Source: Spirochaetae bacterium HGW-Spirochaetae-1 (GTDB lineage Bacteria > Spirochaetota > UBA4802 > UBA5550). From it: a stretch of 64,000 nucleotides of DNA. The stretch is from positions 62,001 through 126,000 of the forward strand of contig PGXY01000007.1 of assembly GCA_002839375.1 (NCBI GenBank), written 5' to 3'. The position numbers were made by a program, and so were the translations under genes. Positions 26,998-34,618 of the stretch are shown here, in pieces (within the stretch, counting starts at the first letter, position 1; each line of letters begins with the position of its first letter). The notes under the pieces are model-generated. The model searched no databases, was not told where the DNA came from, and saw only the letters and a program-made list of their open reading frames with translations.

Positions 26998-27855
26998 TCA
27001 TGGCATATTTTTTATAAATGTACCGTTGTTATACTCTTCAAAGGCCTGTTCAAGCTCCTGGCGCGTATTCATGACGATGGGACCGTGCCAGGCCACGGGT
27101 TCCCCCAGAGGACTGCCGGAAATAAGAAGGAATCGCACCGGTTCACGGGCCGTTGTGACGGTGACAGGACCGCCGCTGCCGAAGGCCACAACATGATCTT
27201 CCCGTACGAAGGGATTCCTCTTTCTGTCAAAATACCCGCCGCCCGTGACGACATAAGCCAGCACCGTGTCATCCGGCTCGGTTGCGAGTCTGAAGACATT
27301 CCCGGGCGGAACAGTTATATCGAGATAGCGCGGTGCGGCAACGATATCCTGCGCCGGGCCTTTTACATTCTCAGCGGTACCGCATATAATCCGGATCTCG
27401 ACACCGTTTTCCGCGGTCACGCAGGGAATGGAGTCTCCCGTAATATCCCTGTAGCGCGGCGCCATCATCTTGTGTGATGCCGGGAGATTGATCCAGAGCT
27501 GAAATCCCCTCAGCAGGCCGCTCCTTTCATCGGGCATCTCGGAATGGATTATCCCGCTGCCCGCCGTCATCCACTGCACGTCACCGGCATGAACGGTTCC
27601 GCTGTTCCCCAGACTGTCCCTGTGGTCAATGGACCCGTGGAGCATATACGTGACGGTTTCGATGCCCCGGTGCGGATGCCAGGGAAACCCGGCCCGGTAA
27701 TCGTCGGGATTGTCGGAATGAAAATCATCGAGAAGCAGAAAAGGATCAAAAAGCGGGACCTCGTAAAACCCGAAGGCGCGTTTCAATCTCACGCCGGCCC
27801 CTTCCAGTGTCGGCTTGCTTCTTAGTATGCGGTGTATGAGCCGCTCGCCAGGCAT
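26998..27855 (-). CDS. Pirin family protein
   Basis: The 285-residue bicupin carries the pirin metal site in the N-terminal cupin: H60, H62 (HPHRG), H104 and E106 (GIIHSEMP). Pirins bind iron or another metal and act as quercetinase-like dioxygenases or as regulatory partners. The start at 27855 has AGGAGGG eight bases upstream; the frame's earlier ATG at 27876 overlaps this site. The gene stands alone, with a REP core just upstream at 27906-27915. No clue to the substrate is visible. Confidence 0.92.
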   Translation of the reverse strand: MPGERLIHRILRSKPTLEGAGVRLKRAFGFYEVPLFDPFLLLDDFHSDNPDDYRAGFPWHPHRGIETVTYMLHGSIDHRDSLGNSGTVHAGDVQWMTAGSGIIHSEMPDERSGLLRGFQLWINLPASHKMMAPRYRDITGDSIPCVTAENGVEIRIICGTAENVKGPAQDIVAAPRYLDITVPPGNVFRLATEPDDTVLAYVVTGGGYFDRKRNPFVREDHVVAFGSGGPVTVTTAREPVRFLLISGSPLGEPVAWHGPIVMNTRQELEQAFEEYNNGTFIKNMP

Positions 27856-27905
27856 AATATATCCCTCCTTTTTCAACAGTTCTCATTAAAATCCCTTTAA
27901 ACAAA

Positions 27906-27915
27906 GCTCTGACCC
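27906..27915. repeat. Solitary REP core (inverted copy)
   Basis: This exact reverse-complement copy, GCTCTGACCC, of the transposase-linked core lies between the pirin start and the sigma-54 activator gene. No second arm was found. Confidence 0.6.
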
Positions 27916-28123
27916 CGATAAAAACCATGCCGTATTCATAATGCTGATATACTGATATTTTATCATGTGCAATTATGTTATTCAAGATAATTATTCACGA
28001 TAAATATGCAGCATACGATACATGAGTGCTTTATTATGTCCCATGGAACGCCAGTCACTCAGCAACATGCTTGACAGCAGAACACACTGCGGTACAAAGT
28101 ATAAACAGGAATATTACGATACC

Positions 28124-29446
28124 ATGATGTATAAAGATTTTTCAAAAGAAAGGAATGTCATACTGGACAGCATAGCCGACGGCGTGTTCACCATCGACAT
28201 GGATTATAAAATCACATCGATCAACCGCGCCGCCGAAACCATCCTGGGCATACGCGAGGAAGAAGCCCTGGGAAAGTTCTGCTATGAAATTTTTCATGCC
28301 AGCATCTGCGAGCATTCCTGCGCCATGAAGGAAACGCTGATAACCGGAAGAAACATCGTGAACCGGACCATCTTCATTGTCAATTCCCGGGGCGACAGGG
28401 TCCCGGTGTCTATCAGCACGGCCCTGTTGAAGAATGAAAAAGGTGAAACCATGGGCGGCGTGGAAACCTTCCGTGACATTACCGAAATCGAGGAACTGCG
28501 AAAAACCATTGAGGCCCGGTTTACCTTTGAGGATATCGTCAGCAAGGATAAGGTCATGCAGGAGATCTTTCATATCCTGCCCGACATTGCCGAAAGTGAC
28601 AGCTCGGTGCTCATTGAAGGGCCCAGCGGCACCGGCAAAGAGCTCATGGCCAGGGCCGTGCACAATCTGAGCAGGCGAAGTGAAAAACCCATGATCACCA
28701 TCAACTGCGCCGCCCTCCCCGACACCCTGCTGGAGTCGGAACTCTTCGGCTATAAGGCCGGGGCCTTCACTGACGCCCGGAAGGACAGGCCGGGAAAAAT
28801 CGCCGCAGCCCAGGGAGGCACCATCTTCCTCGACGAAATAGGCGAGATTTCCCGGGCTCTCCAGGTAAAGCTTCTGCGCTTTCTTCAGTCCCATGAATAC
28901 GAGCCCCTGGGTGACACGAAAACCGTAAAAGCCGATGTGCGGATAATCGCCGCCACAAATAAAAACCTGTACAGCGAGGTCCAGGCAGGAAATTTCCGCG
29001 ACGATCTCTATTACCGTCTCAATGTCATCACCATAGACCTTCCTCCACTGCATAAGAGAAAGGAGGATATCCCCTTCCTGGTGAAACACTTCATACGTCA
29101 GTTCAACGCCCTGAAGGGTAAAAACATCGAAGGGGCCTCGGACGCGGTCATGAATGTCCTCATGGAATACAGCTACCCGGGAAATATCCGCGAGCTGGAG
29201 AATATCATAGAACACAGCTTTGTATTATGCAATGACTCCTATATCCAGCCTGCCCATCTTCCCCGCTTTCTGCGCGGCGCTGATACTCCCCTGCCGGAAA
29301 CCATGACTCTCGACGAGGTGGAGCGCCTCTACATCATCAAGTCTCTGGAAAAAAATGACTGGAACCGCTCCAGAACAGCAGATGAACTGGGTATTGACGC
29401 GTCCACCCTCTGGCGCAAGATGAAAAAGTACCAGATCACACAGTGA
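28124..29446 (+). CDS. Sigma-54-dependent activator, PAS-AAA-Fis, of the ORP-type cluster
   Basis: The 440-residue bacterial enhancer-binding protein has an N-terminal PAS domain (about 5-125), the AAA+ core with Walker A GPSGTGKE and Walker B FLDEIG, and a C-terminal Fis-type helix-turn-helix (NRSRTADELGIDASTLWRKMKKY). The sigma-54-contacting loop reads GAFTDA (213-218) instead of GAFTGA. It opens the cluster of NifX/ORP and MinD-type genes at 29685-34957, so it most likely activates that cluster, as the DVU2106 regulator does for the Desulfovibrio vulgaris ORP operons. The start is a choice: the frame reaches 28022 but the PAS homology begins here; the ribosome site is weak. Confidence 0.88.
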   Translation: MMYKDFSKERNVILDSIADGVFTIDMDYKITSINRAAETILGIREEEALGKFCYEIFHASICEHSCAMKETLITGRNIVNRTIFIVNSRGDRVPVSISTALLKNEKGETMGGVETFRDITEIEELRKTIEARFTFEDIVSKDKVMQEIFHILPDIAESDSSVLIEGPSGTGKELMARAVHNLSRRSEKPMITINCAALPDTLLESELFGYKAGAFTDARKDRPGKIAAAQGGTIFLDEIGEISRALQVKLLRFLQSHEYEPLGDTKTVKADVRIIAATNKNLYSEVQAGNFRDDLYYRLNVITIDLPPLHKRKEDIPFLVKHFIRQFNALKGKNIEGASDAVMNVLMEYSYPGNIRELENIIEHSFVLCNDSYIQPAHLPRFLRGADTPLPETMTLDEVERLYIIKSLEKNDWNRSRTADELGIDASTLWRKMKKYQITQ

Positions 29447-29448
29447 TA

Positions 29449-29495
29449 TATTGCGTTTTGCAATAATCACAACAGAAAAACATTGCATATTGCAA
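29449..29495 (+). promoter_or_regulatory. Paired TTGC-N5-GCAA dyads, candidate activator binding sites
   Basis: Site 1 (TATTGC then GCAATA, 29449-29465) and site 2 (TTGCA then TGCAA, 29483-29495) share TTGC-N5-GCAA and are spaced 32 bp (three helical turns) apart. They start 2 bp after the activator gene and lie about 180 bp upstream of the -24/-12-like element at 29657. This is the distance and arrangement of an upstream activating sequence for a sigma-54 activator dimer pair. Confidence 0.55.
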
Positions 29496-29599
29496 CACTT
29501 CTTCCCATCAGGCCCCGGTGGAGTGATATTTCATGTTTCAAATAATCTTCTTTCACCGCACCCTGAGAGGGCTTAAAACCTGTATTTTCACATAAACAG

Positions 29600-29609
29600 G
29601 CTCTGACCC
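29600..29609. repeat. Solitary REP core (inverted copy)
   Basis: This exact reverse complement of the GGGTCAGAGC core lies between the sigma-54 activator gene and the first NifX-family gene, near the regulatory dyads. Confidence 0.6.
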
Positions 29610-29656
29610 CCTATATTTTCACGTCCTTAAAACAAATTTATACTCTCATTCATTTC

Positions 29657-29672
29657 CGGCACGAATCGTGCG
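29657..29672 (+). promoter_or_regulatory. -24/-12-like sigma-54 promoter candidate / palindrome
   Basis: The sequence CGGCACG-N4-GTGC has GG and GC at the -24 and -12 spacing and matches most of the consensus TGGCACG-N4-TTGC. It also reads as a perfect 13-base palindrome GCACGA-A-TCGTGC, so an operator is the alternative. The predicted transcription start (about 29683) leaves only about two bases before the ATG at 29685, so the promoter reading needs caution. Confidence 0.42.
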
Positions 29673-29684
29673 TATATAGATAGT

Positions 29685-30113
29685 ATGGATACGGAAAAAA
29701 TAGCCATACCGGTTTTCACGGGCCGTATTTCCCCTCTCTTTGACGTGGCCAAAGAGTTCCATATTTTCAGCGTCCGCAACGGGGAGATTGTAAACAGCTA
29801 TTCCGTGAACACGGCGGGATGCTCCGAGCTCTCCATCGTGGGGAAACTGAGACAGGAAGAGGCATCGGTGATAATATGCAGCGCCATAAGCCGATGCACG
29901 GCCGACACTGTAGTGGCCGGCGGGATAAATCTCATCCCGGGAGTGATCGGCTGTGTCGACGAGGTCATTAAAGCATATACAGAAAACAGCCTTGTCGTTG
30001 AGCGCTTTGCCATGCCGGGCTGTCAGGGCCGGGGAAGAGGACGCCGTCGGGCCCTGGGACAGTGTCCCTTCTATAATGGAAGCAATGATGAAAACGATAT
30101 AAAAAGGAGATAA
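29685..30113 (+). CDS. NifX/ORP-family protein (dinitrogenase FeMo-cofactor biosynthesis-like), 142 residues
   Basis: The N-terminus KIAIPVFTGRISPLFDVA is the signature of the dinitrogenase iron-molybdenum cofactor biosynthesis family (Nitro_FeMo-Co, to which ORP belongs). A mixed alpha/beta core follows to about residue 110. A C-terminal Arg/Gly/Cys tail (CQGRGRGRRRALGQCPF) resembles tails seen on ORP-like proteins. It probably handles a Mo/Fe-S or Mo-Cu-S cluster. It begins the operon: the next NifX gene starts after a 4-bp gap, and the -24/-12-like element sits just upstream. No ribosome site is visible, so a leaderless or unusual initiation is possible. Confidence 0.84.
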   Translation: MDTEKIAIPVFTGRISPLFDVAKEFHIFSVRNGEIVNSYSVNTAGCSELSIVGKLRQEEASVIICSAISRCTADTVVAGGINLIPGVIGCVDEVIKAYTENSLVVERFAMPGCQGRGRGRRRALGQCPFYNGSNDENDIKRR

Positions 30114-30117
30114 ATAA

Positions 30118-30477
30118 ATGAAAATAGCCATTACATCGGAAGGAAAGGACCTGCAATCAACCGTGGATCCCCGCTTCGGCAGGGCAAAGGGCTTCATCAT
30201 ATATGACGAGGCCTCGGGTAAATCGTCATATATCGACAACGTGCAGAATCTCAATGCTCCCCAGGGAGCGGGCATCCAGTCTGCAAAAAACATCGTCGAT
30301 GCCGGCGCGGAAGTGCTCATCACGGGCAATGTGGGCCCCAAGGCCTTCAATGTCCTTAACCAGGCATCGGTAAAAATAATGATCGGCGCATCGGGGAGCG
30401 TGAGCCGGGCGCTGGAGGATTTCAAAGCAGGCAAACTCCAGGAGGCCGGGGATGCCAACGTGGAAGGTCACTGGTAA
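30118..30477 (+). CDS. NifX/ORP-family protein, 119 residues
   Basis: A second member of the same family, 119 residues long, reads MKIAITSEGKDLQSTVDPRFGRAKGFIIYD and GAEVLITGNVGPKAFNVLNQASVKIMIGA. The TVDPRFGRA motif is the family hallmark. An AAAGGAG in front of the ATG and a 4-bp gap to the previous gene indicate co-translation. It carries no extra domain and no Cys-rich tail. In Desulfovibrio this type of single-domain protein binds the Mo-Cu-S cluster of the orange protein; that function is inferred only from family and cluster context. Confidence 0.88.
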   Translation: MKIAITSEGKDLQSTVDPRFGRAKGFIIYDEASGKSSYIDNVQNLNAPQGAGIQSAKNIVDAGAEVLITGNVGPKAFNVLNQASVKIMIGASGSVSRALEDFKAGKLQEAGDANVEGHW

Positions 30478-30505
30478 CAAACATTTCATTTAAGGAGGTA
30501 AGGAT

Positions 30506-30736
30506 ATGCCGGGAAGAGATGGGAAAGGACCCGACGGAAAAGGGCCTATGACAGGTAGAAAGGCCGGACGGTGCGGCGGCAACAAAAACACAGAAGACAC
30601 GAACCAGTTGGGCCGCGGAATCGGAACCGGCGGAGGAAGAGGAAGAGGACTCGGAAAGGGCCCGCGTGACGGAAGCGGCCCGGGAGCATCCCGTGGTGGA
30701 AAATTTAACCCTCCACTTCCCCGGGAAAAAGAATAG
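30506..30736 (+). CDS. DUF5320-type Gly/Arg-rich small protein
   Basis: The 76-residue product is rich in Gly, Arg and Lys and begins MPGRDGKGPDGKGPMTGRKAGRC, the typical DUF5320 opening. It has a single Cys (KAGRCGGNKN) and no hydrophobic core, so it is likely disordered and basic. A GGAGG ribosome site lies ahead of the start at 30506. DUF5320 genes occur with NifX/ORP and Mrp genes in anaerobes; the role is unknown. It could bind an RNA or an acidic metal-cluster protein. Confidence 0.82.
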   Translation: MPGRDGKGPDGKGPMTGRKAGRCGGNKNTEDTNQLGRGIGTGGGRGRGLGKGPRDGSGPGASRGGKFNPPLPREKE

Positions 30737-30882
30737 CTGTTCATCGGGGCGGGCGGAATTTTTTAAAAAGCGAATAAAACCTTGCAAAATATATAGAGAA
30801 ATAAGCTGCTTGCAATTACACAAAAAGGTTATGGGGCTCTGAAAAATATTATAATGAGTCCTGAAGGACTAAAGGAGATTGT

Positions 30883-31725
30883 ATGAAGGTTACAGTAGTA
30901 TGTGAAAACACCGTGGGCGTTCCCATGCCCCGGGGACTGATCGGGGAGCATGGCCTCAGTTTCCTCATCGAGGGCGAAACACGGACACTCTTTGACACAG
31001 GCCAGGGAATGGGCGTCATTAAGAACCTGGCCATAATGGGAAAGGACGTCAAGACCCTGGACAGGATAATCCTCAGCCACGGCCATTTTGATCACGTGGG
31101 CGGACTTGCCGACGTTCTCGCTGCTAAAGGAACATCTATTCCCGTATACATCCACCCCGAGGCATTCCAGAAAAAAATCGCCCATGTGGAACTTCCGGGC
31201 AATGCACTGGAAATCCCCATTGGTTTCGGCTTATCCAGAGAAGAATATGAGGGCAAGGGAGCTCAGTTTAAAGATGTGAAGGGCTTCATGGAAATAGAAA
31301 AGGGCCTTTCGGCCATTAGTGAGATAGCAAGGCCCGCGGGATGGAAGACATGGGACGTGCGCCTCAAAGTGAAAGAAGGAGACGCCATTAAAAGCGATCC
31401 CTTCAACGACGACCTTTCCCTGCTCCTGGAAACTGACTCGGGCCCCGTTGTGCTCCTGGGATGCGCCCATGCCGGCATGGTGGAGATACTGCAGGACCTG
31501 AGCAATAAAAGCGGCCACAGGGAATTCCATGCCGTCATCGGCGGTACACACCTGGAAACGGCGCCGGCTGATTACGTGGAAAAAGCAATACAGGCGCTGT
31601 CGGATTTCAAGGTCAAAGTAGTGGCCACGTCGCACTGCACGGGTTATGCCCCGGCCAATAAAATAGCAACCCGTTTCAAGGAGGCCTTCAAGCCAGCTGC
31701 CGTGGGAAGTGTTTTTGATTTTTAA
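30883..31725 (+). CDS. MBL-fold metallo-hydrolase, ORP-cluster type
   Basis: The 280-residue metallo-beta-lactamase-fold protein has the metal motif LSHGHFDHVGGL (about 65-76), a further metal residue in GCAHAGM and a late His in ATSHCTGYAP. It begins with KVTVVCENTVGVP, a form seen in the group related to 7,8-dihydropterin-6-yl-methyl-4-aminobenzene phosphate synthase-like hydrolases. An AAAGGAG precedes the ATG. It sits between the NifX genes and two Fe-S MinD-type ATPases. The substrate is unknown; the SHGHFDH order and the C-terminal CTGYAP suggest a redox- or Fe-site hydrolase rather than a lactamase. Confidence 0.9.
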   Translation: MKVTVVCENTVGVPMPRGLIGEHGLSFLIEGETRTLFDTGQGMGVIKNLAIMGKDVKTLDRIILSHGHFDHVGGLADVLAAKGTSIPVYIHPEAFQKKIAHVELPGNALEIPIGFGLSREEYEGKGAQFKDVKGFMEIEKGLSAISEIARPAGWKTWDVRLKVKEGDAIKSDPFNDDLSLLLETDSGPVVLLGCAHAGMVEILQDLSNKSGHREFHAVIGGTHLETAPADYVEKAIQALSDFKVKVVATSHCTGYAPANKIATRFKEAFKPAAVGSVFDF

Positions 31726-31735
31726 ACAAGGATAG

Positions 31736-32602
31736 ATGATGAATATAGCAATAGCGAGCGGAAAGGGGGGCACGGGAAAAACGACAGTTTCGGTTTCCCT
31801 GGCCCTGTACATGTCTAAAAAAGGTATCGACGTCACAATCGCGGATTGTGACGTCGAAGAACCCAACGTGGATCTCTTCTTAAAGACAACGGGGAAAAAT
31901 ACACTAGCGGCCCATTCGCTGAAACCATCGGTAGACATGGAAAAATGCAGCGGATGCGGCAAATGCCAGGATATTTGCGCCTTTTCTTCTATCGTCATGA
32001 TCAAGGGAAAGCCCCTGGTTCTCCCCGACATGTGCCATTCCTGCGGGGGATGCAAGCTGGTATGCCCCGAAGGGGCTATCATGGAAATTGAAAAAGAGAT
32101 AGGCACGATAGAAGAAAGCTCCGGCCCGCATCTCCGCTATATCGGCGGAAGGCTCAACATCGGGGAACCCATGTCGCCGCCGCTCATAAAACAGGTAAAA
32201 GAAAAGATCGGCACCGGCGCATGTGCCATTATTGACTCGCCTCCCGGAACTTCGTGCCCCGTAATCGAATCGATAAACGGTGCGGACCACATCCTGCTGG
32301 TGACAGAACCGACCCCCTTCGGCCTCAACGACCTTAAACTGGCCGTTGGTATGGTGAGGGAAACCGGCACACCCTTCAGTGTAGTCATAAACCGCTGTGA
32401 TACGGGCGATGACGGGGTCCTGCAGTACTGCCGGGATGAGAATATTGACGTGGCCGCTTCCTTTCCCGATTCACGCGAGGCGGCGGAATACTATTCCCGG
32501 GGAGAGGTTGCGGAATACTTCGCGGATAAGTTTGCTCCCATCCTGGAAGAAATTTCATCGCGATTCTGTATCGAGGACTCAAACGCAGGGAGGAAGCGAT
32601 GA
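31736..32602 (+). CDS. MinD/ParA-type ATPase with 2x[4Fe-4S] ferredoxin domain (first)
   Basis: The 288-residue P-loop protein has a deviant Walker A SGKGGTGKTT (about 8-17), an inserted double 4Fe-4S ferredoxin segment with CSGCGKCQDIC and CHSCGGCKLVC (about 63-115), and the later DSPPGTSCPVIESI and TEPTPFGLNDLK switch motifs. It is of the DVU2103/DVU2104 kind, partner ATPases of ORP. The start codon at 31736 is adjacent to a second ATG and preceded by AAGGAT. Its stop overlaps the next gene by four bases (ATGA), so the two ATPases are translationally coupled and probably form a heterodimer that loads or moves a metal cluster. Confidence 0.92.
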   Translation: MMNIAIASGKGGTGKTTVSVSLALYMSKKGIDVTIADCDVEEPNVDLFLKTTGKNTLAAHSLKPSVDMEKCSGCGKCQDICAFSSIVMIKGKPLVLPDMCHSCGGCKLVCPEGAIMEIEKEIGTIEESSGPHLRYIGGRLNIGEPMSPPLIKQVKEKIGTGACAIIDSPPGTSCPVIESINGADHILLVTEPTPFGLNDLKLAVGMVRETGTPFSVVINRCDTGDDGVLQYCRDENIDVAASFPDSREAAEYYSRGEVAEYFADKFAPILEEISSRFCIEDSNAGRKR

Positions 32603-33480
32603 AAGAACTGGTGGTTATAAGCGGAAAAGGGGGCACGGGAAAAACCAGCATCACCGCCTCACTATCCTCCCTGGCCGAAAACAAGGTCGTGGCGGACTGC
32701 GATGTCGATGCCGCCGACATGCATCTCATATTGAAGCCCCGGGTTCAGTTCGAAGAAGAATTTGAAGGGGGCCGCATGGCCGTGATCGACCCCGCAGCAT
32801 GCACGTCATGCGGAGAATGCACGCGCCTCTGCAGGTTCGACGCCATCAAAGTAACTGACGGCGTATACAGCGTCAAGAAGCTTTCCTGTGAGGGGTGCAA
32901 TGTCTGCGCTCACTTCTGTCCCGTCGGGGCCATAGAAATGAAGGATAAAATCGCCGGCAAATGGTTTATTTCCGACACACGGCACGGCCCATTTGTCCAT
33001 GCCGCCATGAACATTGCCGAGGAGAATTCAGGCAAACTTGTCACAAAAGTACGCCAGGAGGCAAAAAAAATTGCCGTTGAAAAGGGGCTGGATTTCATCA
33101 TCACCGACGGTTCCCCCGGCATCGGATGCCCTGTCATAGCATCCATTACGGGAGCCGACCAGGTACTCATCGTCACGGAACCGACCGTATCGGGATACCA
33201 CGATATGCGCCGCACTGTGGAGCTCATCAGCCACTTCAGGATACCGGGGATGGTATGCATTAATAAATATGATCTCAACATGGATGTTGTTGCTGAAATA
33301 GAAGAATTTTGCAAAACAAACGGGATAGAGGTGATAGCCCGGGTACCCTACGACCGTGATTTCACCAGAGCCATGCTTAACGCACAGAGCATCATAGAAT
33401 ATTCCGGCGGGACCACATCGGCGATCATACGGGCGATGTGGGAAAAAATACTGTCGTCTCCTGCCGTGGCGGAAAAGTGA
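32599..33480 (+). CDS. MinD/ParA-type ATPase with 2x[4Fe-4S] ferredoxin domain (second)
   Basis: The 293-residue companion ATPase has Walker A SGKGGTGKTS, ferredoxin cysteines CTSCGECTRLC and CEGCNVCAHFC, then DGSPGIGCPVIASI and TEPTVSGYHDMRRT. It overlaps its partner by four bases. Unlike the partner, the ferredoxin part is followed by a shorter linker. Together they resemble the DVU2103-2104 pair in the Desulfovibrio ORP cluster. They likely couple ATP hydrolysis to electron or metal-cluster transfer onto the NifX-family proteins. Downstream lies a 257-bp gap with an inverted repeat, so the Mrp gene may be a separate transcript. Confidence 0.92.
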   Translation: MKELVVISGKGGTGKTSITASLSSLAENKVVADCDVDAADMHLILKPRVQFEEEFEGGRMAVIDPAACTSCGECTRLCRFDAIKVTDGVYSVKKLSCEGCNVCAHFCPVGAIEMKDKIAGKWFISDTRHGPFVHAAMNIAEENSGKLVTKVRQEAKKIAVEKGLDFIITDGSPGIGCPVIASITGADQVLIVTEPTVSGYHDMRRTVELISHFRIPGMVCINKYDLNMDVVAEIEEFCKTNGIEVIARVPYDRDFTRAMLNAQSIIEYSGGTTSAIIRAMWEKILSSPAVAEK

Positions 33481-33524
33481 ATTCTTTTATGGCAACTATC
33501 ACCACTCGCTCACTGCCGTTCGCT

Positions 33525-33598
33525 GGAGACACGGAGTTCACGGAGATTTTTGTATTATACTTAACTCAAATTGCAGTCTCCGCCTTCTCCGTGTCTCC
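33525..33598. repeat. MITE-like inverted repeat with ACGGAG arms
   Basis: The left arm 33525-33546 (GGAGACACGGAG...CGGAGA) and right arm 33577-33598 (TCTCCG...CTCCGTGTCTCC) are complementary over 18 of 22 positions, with the four central ones unpaired. It lies inside the ORP-type cluster between the second ATPase and mrp. The family resembles the direct repeat fragment near 12462-12502. Confidence 0.75.
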
Positions 33599-33737
33599 GT
33601 GGTGATATTTTTAAGAATTTAACCTGGAAGTATTTTTCTCACAGGGAGGTAAAAGTATGATTAACATTTTTTTATTGCGTGATTATCAAGTAAGCTGAAA
33701 ATTGAAAAACTAAATTTTATTAAGGGAGAAATACAAC

Positions 33738-34604
33738 ATGACTTTTAAAAACAATAAAACAGGCACGGCTATCCCCGTCCATTCGGCAACGGATATCACA
33801 AAACAGAAGGAGGAGCAGGACCTGAAGGAGAATCTTGGAAAAATCAAACACAAGATAGTAGTCCTTTCCGGAAAGGGCGGCGTAGGGAAAAGCACCGTGG
33901 CCGTAAACCTGGCCGTGTCCCTGGCGGAAAAAAAATTCCGCGTCGGCCTTCTGGATGTGGACATTCACGGCCCCAGCGTTCCCAAACTTCTGGGACTGGA
34001 AAAAAACAAACTCTCGGCCGACGAAAATGAGAAATTGCTGCCGGCCGTATATAGTGACCATCTCAAGGTGGTTTCGGTGGGTTTTCTTATCGACGATGAA
34101 AAAGATCCTGTTGTCTGGCGCGGCCCTCTGAAATACGGCATTATCAAGCAATTTCTTAAAGACGTGGCCTGGGGAGAACTTGATTATCTCATCATCGATT
34201 CTCCTCCCGGCACAGGTGACGAGCCTCTTTCAGTATGCCAGCTTATTGAAGACGCAGCAGGAGCCGTCGTGGTCACCACGCCCCAGGACGTGGCACTTAT
34301 AGATGTAAAAAAATCCATCACCTTCTGCCACAAGCTCAACATGCCGGTTCTGGGTGTGGTGGAAAACATGAGCGGGTTTACCTGCCCCCACTGCGGAAAA
34401 ACCGTGGATATTTTCAAAAAAGGCGGCGGAAAAAGCATGTCGGAGGAGATGAACGTGCCCTTCTTGGGCGCCATCCCCATTGACATTTCCATCGCCCACG
34501 GGGGTGATGCGGGTAAACCGGAAATTCTCGCCAATCCGGAAAAGACCACGGGAAAGGCCTTTACGGAAATACTGAACAATATTTTGAAAAATATATCCAA
34601 ATAA
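33738..34604 (+). CDS. mrp: Mrp/NBP35-type Fe-S cluster carrier ATPase
   Basis: The 288-residue product has deviant Walker A SGKGGVGKST, the DIHGPSVPKLLG switch, DSPPGTGDEPLS and the cluster-binding CPHC motif (in MSGFTCPHCGK). An N-terminal extension of about 35 residues is charged and lacks the MRP N-terminal domain. It should assemble and transfer 4Fe-4S clusters and is the counterpart of DVU2109 in the Desulfovibrio ORP cluster. A GGGAG lies seven bases before the ATG. Directly upstream is a second ribosome site with a 13-codon open frame at 33657 that does not connect to it. The next gene, another NifX/ORP protein, starts 14 bp after its stop. Confidence 0.92.
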   Translation: MTFKNNKTGTAIPVHSATDITKQKEEQDLKENLGKIKHKIVVLSGKGGVGKSTVAVNLAVSLAEKKFRVGLLDVDIHGPSVPKLLGLEKNKLSADENEKLLPAVYSDHLKVVSVGFLIDDEKDPVVWRGPLKYGIIKQFLKDVAWGELDYLIIDSPPGTGDEPLSVCQLIEDAAGAVVVTTPQDVALIDVKKSITFCHKLNMPVLGVVENMSGFTCPHCGKTVDIFKKGGGKSMSEEMNVPFLGAIPIDISIAHGGDAGKPEILANPEKTTGKAFTEILNNILKNISK

Positions 34605-34618
34605 AAAAGGAGAATGAT

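Noticed and set aside
28142-29215. 357-codon minus-strand frame antisense to the sigma-54 activator
   Set aside because: The activator has clear AAA+ and Fis motifs on the plus strand; the antisense frame has none.
30783-30815. Two TTGCAA copies upstream of the MBL-fold gene as activator sites
   Set aside because: They do not fit the TTGC-N5-GCAA spacing of the pair at 29449-29495 and no -24/-12 element follows.
31231-32106. 291-codon minus-strand frame
   Set aside because: It spans the MBL-fold and MinD-type genes on the other strand and lacks any family signature.
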